Source: Linum tenue (Eukaryota > Streptophyta > Magnoliopsida > Malpighiales > Linaceae). From it: a DNA stretch of 64,000 bases. The notes under the pieces were generated by a model. That model was not told the origin of the DNA, searched no databases, and saw only the letters and a list, made by a program, of their open reading frames with translations. The position numbers and the translations under genes are program-made. The DNA lies in NCBI GenBank assembly GCA_946122785.1, contig CAMGYJ010000008.1, forward strand, positions 26,313,475-26,377,474, read 5' to 3'. The first letter of the stretch is position 1. Each line of letters begins with the position of its first letter. This document shows, piece after piece, positions 59,301 through 64,000 of the stretch.

Positions 59301-60500
59301 CTTCATTAAGGTGGACATGCTTCCTCAGGAGTTTGGCAGACATAACGACCCTTCTGTCTGCAGTTGGGCATCCATAGCCAACCAACAGCTGGAGATCCTT
59401 TCTCGACAATGACCTAATGATGAACCAATATAAAATCACATCCAAACCCAATGAGACTAATATAACAACTCTTCTTCAGATTGTGCTATGATATAGAAAA
59501 TTTCAGAACCACGATAAGCTGTAGCTGGCTCATATTAGGATAAAACAGAAGCTAAGGTGTTTCCGAAATTGAATCACTATCTATATTTTCTCAGGATGAC
59601 TTGTCGCATAATAGATCGACCTGCCCCCAGACTCATGCCTCCAAACAAAATAACCAGCAGAACCAGTATTGCGCACTACTCAACAGCATCCCCTCCAGCC
59701 CTATTGTCATTCCTAATTGCAGCCCTAATCATATCAGCTTCCTAAATCATCATAATCATCTATGTGGATGTGATCAGTGTTGAGGAAAACATCATCAGAC
59801 TGAAACTGAAGCAGCAAAATGGAACAGAAACTAACCTCAAGATATCGAATCTGTCTTTGCCGAAATTGACAAAAGCATTCTGGACGGTCCTAAAATCTTT
59901 AGCGAAATCAATACCTTTCTCATTCTTCTCAACAGATGCCTTCACATCTTCAAAGCCATCATCAATTCCCAAACTCTCAACCATTTCGTCCTCTTCTGTA
60001 CTCTGATGATCGAAGTAATTCTGCAGAGCCAATCTCTGCATCAACTCTATCCATTCCGGCCACGGATGCAAAACCGTACCCAGCTCAACACCCGACCCAG
60101 AACTGCTCACATCAAAACCGTACCCAGCATCGGATTCTTCATCATGCGAGGAGCTAACAGTCGTTACTACTACTACTTCAGGTTTCCGGAAACTAGGCTC
60201 TTCTCTCAGTTCCTGATTTTGAAGCTGCTGGTTGTCAGTTTTGGACCGGCGCCAAGTTCGAATATTTTGCAGGGTTTCGTGCTTCTCGGCGCGTTCTCGC
60301 TCAATGGCATCGATTTGATCGGAAAGGAAGCTAATGCGGGCGGAAAGGGAAGAGGGTTTCGGAAGGTCGGAAGATAAGGAGACGGCTGCGGAAGAAGTGG
60401 AGTAGGGTTTAAGGGCGTACGGCGAGGAAGAGAGGTGGGAGAAGCTGTAGCAGGGTTTAAGGCGTTTCCATAAGAGGAGTCGAACTTGGGTTCTCGCCAT
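56338..60500 (-). CDS. Chimeric VAR3-like RanBP2 zinc-finger / PPR protein, 1052 aa
   Basis: Five exons with GT-AG borders join into one frame: 59836-60500, 59296-59413, 58825-59174, 58568-58666 and 56338-58264 (3159 nt with stop). ATG 60500-60498 starts MARTQVRLLLWKRLKPCYSF, a basic, Ser-rich organelle-targeting N-terminus; an in-frame ATG 99 nt earlier is possible. Residues 1-528 are VAR3-like: LLVGYGCPTADRRVVMSAKL, a Pro/Lys linker, then two RanBP2-type fingers. Finger 1 (DWRLKCDFMNFTKNTACLQC) lacks one Cys. Finger 2 has CPQC-NLNYRRNMV-CLHC. From residue about 529 (57912) the frame continues as a P-class PPR protein (ITLTHQIVHSTLLNC; KMVETGCSPNVVTYTTLFRG; MKSVNLSPNVHTYKVMLHGL), without its own N-terminus. 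The tail VLLDEEMQ and stop overlap CSLD-derived DNA. VAR3 proteins act in chloroplasts and PPRs bind organelle RNA; the function of the fusion is unknown. Confidence 0.8.
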
Positions 60501-60720
60501 TGTTTGGTCCCCCGGAAGGGAGGACGGAACGGCGGTGGAAAAAGGGGCGAAACTTGGCAGAGAGCCGGGTTGCCGCCCGTTGCTGCTCCTAGCCCACATG
60601 GCGTCCAGTGATTGGGTTATAAATCATTTCTAATTTTAATTGTTAACCGGGACGGAATGGATTCAATGCTTTCGTTATTTCCTTCTTTTTCTTTTTAGTT
60701 GGAGTGGGATATGTTTTTTT
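60501..60720 (-). promoter_or_regulatory. Upstream region of the VAR3-PPR gene
   Basis: Only about 230 bp separate the ATG from the LINE fragment, so the proximal promoter is short or overlaps the LINE 3' end. No TATA box stands out. Confidence 0.3.
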
Positions 60721-62495
60721 GTTTTTGTTTTAACAATAGATAGCTTTTATTATCAAAATCAAAACAAGAGAAAAGCATTGTTTACATCACAAGAAATACC
60801 AACTATCAAAATCAAAACTCTCCACACTCGCAGGCAATAAAGAAAGGGTCTTCCTGGCCACCTCATGAGCCACTCGATTGTTACTCCTGTCAACAAAAGC
60901 AATGTCAAACCTCGCAAACCACTGCTGAATCCCACCAATCTCCTCCAAAATCCTTTCTCCTCGCAAATCCCTAGCATCAGCCCTCCGAATATTGTCAATG
61001 ACAACCTTTGCATCTCCATAAAACTTCACTTCAGTAAGGCCCTTCAAAGAGCACCACTGAATCGCATCACGGAAGGCTATCAACTCAACTAAGAAGGGAT
61101 CCACCAAACCTGCATAGGAAAAACCTTTCACAAAACAAACACTACCCATCGCATCTCGTACCACCAAACCCCCCGCACCATGAGACCCCGGTGCCACCGC
61201 ACCATCCACAAAACAGGAATACGCCATTCCATCCATCACCTGACTAGGACACCCCCCACCAATCCTCTCCCCACCCACACGACTTGCCTCATGTTGTCCC
61301 TGCACTGGTTGCACAATCGCCAGCCATTTCCTAACCTGGCTTTCATACTGACGCATAAGCCGCGGAAATTTAGGGATGGCAAAAATATCCGTAACCGTGG
61401 ATATCCGCCCGAATCCGACCTAATCGGGTAGGGTAAAACCCGAACCCGAAAGACTTTAAGTGGGTACGGGTAAAACCCGAACCCGAATATTGCGGGTAAT
61501 GGGTGGGCATGATTTTCTCACTATCCAACCCGAACCCGTCCGATTATACACATGCATATGTATTTTTTCTAGAAATAATCAATATTTTTCTCTAACATAT
61601 TTTATATCTAGCATATAAATATAATATTTTTATGAAATTGTGTTATTTTAATGAATTTCTTCATTCTAGTGAATTATTGTCGTACTTTTCATCGTACGTA
61701 ACGTGAGACTGCGTGTGAATATTAACATATTGGTTGGAGTTATAAAGAGAAATTATTACCCACGGATAACCGTGGATACCCGAAACTCGAACGGGTATGG
61801 GCATGGTTTGGATTTTCTACCCGTTTCTTATGTGGGTATGGGTATGGGTAAAATCCGAACTACTTTGGGTAGGGTAACGGATATGCACTATCCGTCCCCG
61901 ACCCGACCCATTGCCATCCCTACGCGGAATAGCATACTGCACATGATCGAAAACAACCCAATTCCGACTCTTCCATATTCTCCATAACAGCGCCACTAAG
62001 CGGACTATCCTCTCAGTACTAGAATTCTGGTCAACAAATCGGCGAAAAAACAAAGCGAAGTTATCAGATTCAGGAGAGCTTACCCCTCCGCCAATGCCCG
62101 ATCTATCCCAAAGCGCCCTAGCCACTGTGCACGATAAAAGCATATGCTCCAAGGTCTCAATCGGTGCCCAACACACTGGACATTGAGGCGATGTCGTATT
62201 TTCATCCACCGCCGGCACTTTCCCTTCCTTCTCCACGATCGCCTCCATGGTGGGCAGAATGCGTCGCAGCATTTGCCAGACAAAGAACTTCAATTTCGGA
62301 GGAATGGGGAAATCCCACACCTTCTTCCAAAAAGTATTATCAAAAAAGGAAACATCATCCTTCCACCCTGGCAACTTTCGACTAAGAGAAACAGCTAGAT
62401 GATAACCCGACCTGACACTATACACCCCATCATCCTCCCGCGACCACACCAGCTTATCCCTCACATTGCATTCTTTCTTTCTTTTCGGTAATTGA
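60713..62495 (-). pseudogene. LINE ORF2 C-terminus (zf-RVT, RNase H) split by a hAT MITE
   Basis: From the right: VRDKLVWSREDDGVYSVRSG and FPIPPKLKFFVWQMLRRILP, a complete zf-RVT (CPVCWAPIETLEHMLLSC), LLWRIWKSRNWVVFDHVQYA, then after the MITE LMRQYESQVRKWLA and RNase H. The RNase H acidic residues are visible: CFVDGAVAPGS, VELIAFRDAIQW, FYGDAKVVID. A LINE-like 3' end with T-rich runs lies at 60713-60740. Joining across the MITE restores YAIPRLMRQ in frame, so the copy was intact here when the MITE landed. The RT domain is absent. Confidence 0.85.
61371..61922. mobile_element. hAT MITE inside the LINE, near-perfect 8-bp TSD
   Basis: The ends are TAGGGATGGCAAAAATATCC on the left and, as complement of the right, TAGGGATGGCAATGGGTCGG. 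The flanks are CGCGGAAA (61361-61368) and CGCGGAAT (61923-61930). Subterminal CCCGAACCCGA motifs are repeated. The interrupted LINE frame fixes the target independently. Confidence 0.88.
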
Positions 62496-64000
62496 TTGCA
62501 TTTTTTTTTTTTTGGTGAGAGCATTCTTTTTTAATTAACTTAACATTTCGATTTTCTCCTGTTAGGTTTTTTCTTTACTGACAATGTGTTCAAGAAGGAG
62601 AAAAAAGGGAGGAAAGGGGAGGGGAGGGGAGGAGAGGGGAGGGAAGGGAAAAGTGGGATGAAAATACCAATTTTTCATAAACTTTCTTCTGTCTTTTACA
62701 CTCTGTTTTCGAAGGAAGGAAAGAAAATGGAGGGAAAGGAAAATTTGGAGGTGAAGGAAAAAGAGGATAGAGAAAATTGAAAGGGAGAGAAAATGTTGTT
62801 TTATGGAGGAAAGTGAAAAAGAATGTGAGAGAGAAAAAGTATATTAGGAAGTGTGATATATATGTTAGTTTATTGGGTATGTAATAGTAAAATAATCAAA
62901 ATTATGTGTTGATGTTATTTATATTACTTATAAACAGTAGATAAAATTTATTCTTTTTTACTAATTTGATTCACTATTAAAAATCTCGTTCATTTTAACT
63001 CGATTAAACTTTTTTTTTCATAAAAATTGTATTACCTCGGTTGTATAAGATGACATTTATTCAATAAAATTTTTTACACTGTGTTGCCATTTTTGAATGT
63101 AACACACTTTTACATCTCTCCTAACAGTTTTATATATAGCGTACGTTATACATGACATAAATCACTCATTTGATCCGGTCCAAATATCAAACTGGTCCAT
63201 TTTTCTTTAACAATTATAAAATTCACGATCGAATCGCATTATACTCGCTTTGGTGTCATATAGTCCAAAACAATATTTTATGGTAATATTTACTATTTCC
63301 ATTAATAATTCGTGAATAATTAACGATGCAAGATAAAGAATGATTTTATGGTAATATCACTTTGCTAATTCCATTTTTTTCGTGACTAATTTATGCAAAC
63401 AATATCAAGAAAGGAAACCAAATTAATAAAGAGAAAAAATAGGATTAAAAAGTGAACAAAATATTACCACAAAAAATAGGATTAAAAAGTGAACAAAATA
63501 TTACCACCGCCAGAGAAGGAAAGGAAACCAAATTGAAAAGAAAAAGAATAAAAAGAGAAAAGGAAAGGAAAGTCGGACTTTCCGCCCAAATCGGAGGGAC
63601 TAGTGGAACAGTTCCATTTTCGTCGCTTTTCCCTCCCCTCCGTCCTGTTGAAACGTTCGGAAATGGGGAAATCTTCTCGGGATGTAATTTTTCCCTCTCC
63701 TTCCTTTTCTCTCCTAAATGAACATAGTGTTAAGGAATGAAAAGTGCAAGAGAAGGAAAAACAGGAGAGAAAATTTCTTGTAGAACCCAACCCTACAATT
63801 TGGAGAGAAAATTATCCACTACCACTTGCATTGTTTCGTTTTTTGCTGCTTTTTTAGTTTAGTTTGGTTTTTTTTTTTTTTGCTACATTAAAATATTAGT
63901 ATGCTACACATGGACTTAATTAACTTTTATTTTATGATCGGTGATTAACTAATAAACTATTATTATATGTTAACATAATGGAGAGTAATGGTTTACGTCC
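62496..64000. other. Intergenic, GA-rich then AT-rich; no gene seen
   Basis: 62606-62655 is a GGGGA/GGAGA low-complexity run. 62900-63400 is AT-rich. 63520-63800 is again purine-rich. Frames of about 90-100 codons at 63452-63790 on both strands are low-complexity K/E/R text and are not credible genes. Confidence 0.5.
63434..63507. repeat. 37-bp perfect tandem duplication
   Basis: The unit beginning AAAAAATAGGATTAAAAAGT occurs at 63434-63470 and again at 63471-63507 without a difference. Confidence 0.93.

Noticed and set aside
63452..63790. Frames of 89 and 102 codons on opposite strands
   Set aside because: Purine/pyrimidine-rich low-complexity sequence, partly a tandem duplication.

Overview
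The window is nuclear DNA of a flowering plant, most likely a eudicot. Genes are split by short GT-AG introns, the two intact single-gene loci encode plant-specific proteins (an SnRK1 beta-gamma subunit and an ALWAYS EARLY/LIN9-type DREAM-complex protein), and the rest is AT-rich and heavily loaded with plant transposable elements. I cannot name the species.

Layout. 1-21 kb is an accessory, TE-rich region: degraded LINE pieces, hAT and PIF/Harbinger MITEs with visible target-site duplications (TSDs), one hAT element that still shows a decayed transposase dimerisation domain, a LINE that lost its reverse transcriptase, and a solo Ty3/gypsy-like LTR (12883-18276) carrying a composite insertion with pieces of a SAM-methyltransferase and a GATL glycosyltransferase gene. 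22.0-26.2 kb holds KINbetagamma/SNF4 on the plus strand in 13 coding exons (493 aa). 26.6-29.0 kb is a cluster of about 400-bp repeat units rich in telomere-like CCCTAAA text. 29.4-37.7 kb holds an ALWAYS EARLY gene on the minus strand in 18 coding exons (1003 aa) with an untranslated leader up to about 38.6 kb. 39-41 kb is MITEs and a LINE RNase H relic.

41-60.5 kb is a gene mosaic, all on the minus strand. A cellulose-synthase-like D pseudogene (41081-48666) is split in intron 1 by a Helitron with textbook ends (43938-48073), which itself carries a nested short LINE and a hAT MITE. A second broken copy of CSLD exon 1 (55725-56365) preserves the empty Helitron target. Immediately upstream is an open, spliceable five-exon gene (56338-60500, 1052 aa). 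It joins the N-terminal two thirds of a VAR3-type RanBP2 zinc-finger organelle protein in frame to a PPR protein that has lost its own N-terminus. Its last few codons and stop appear to come from the CSLD fragment read out of frame. I regard this VAR3-PPR-CSLD chimera as the most interesting object in the window. Downstream of the CSLD fragment are exons of a membrane protein I do not recognise, in the same orientation.

60.7-64 kb is another LINE 3' fragment with a hAT MITE inside it, followed by GA-rich low-complexity sequence. No rRNA, tRNA or CRISPR was seen. Exon borders were read by eye from splice consensus and frame continuity; every domain call is from recognition, not from a database search.
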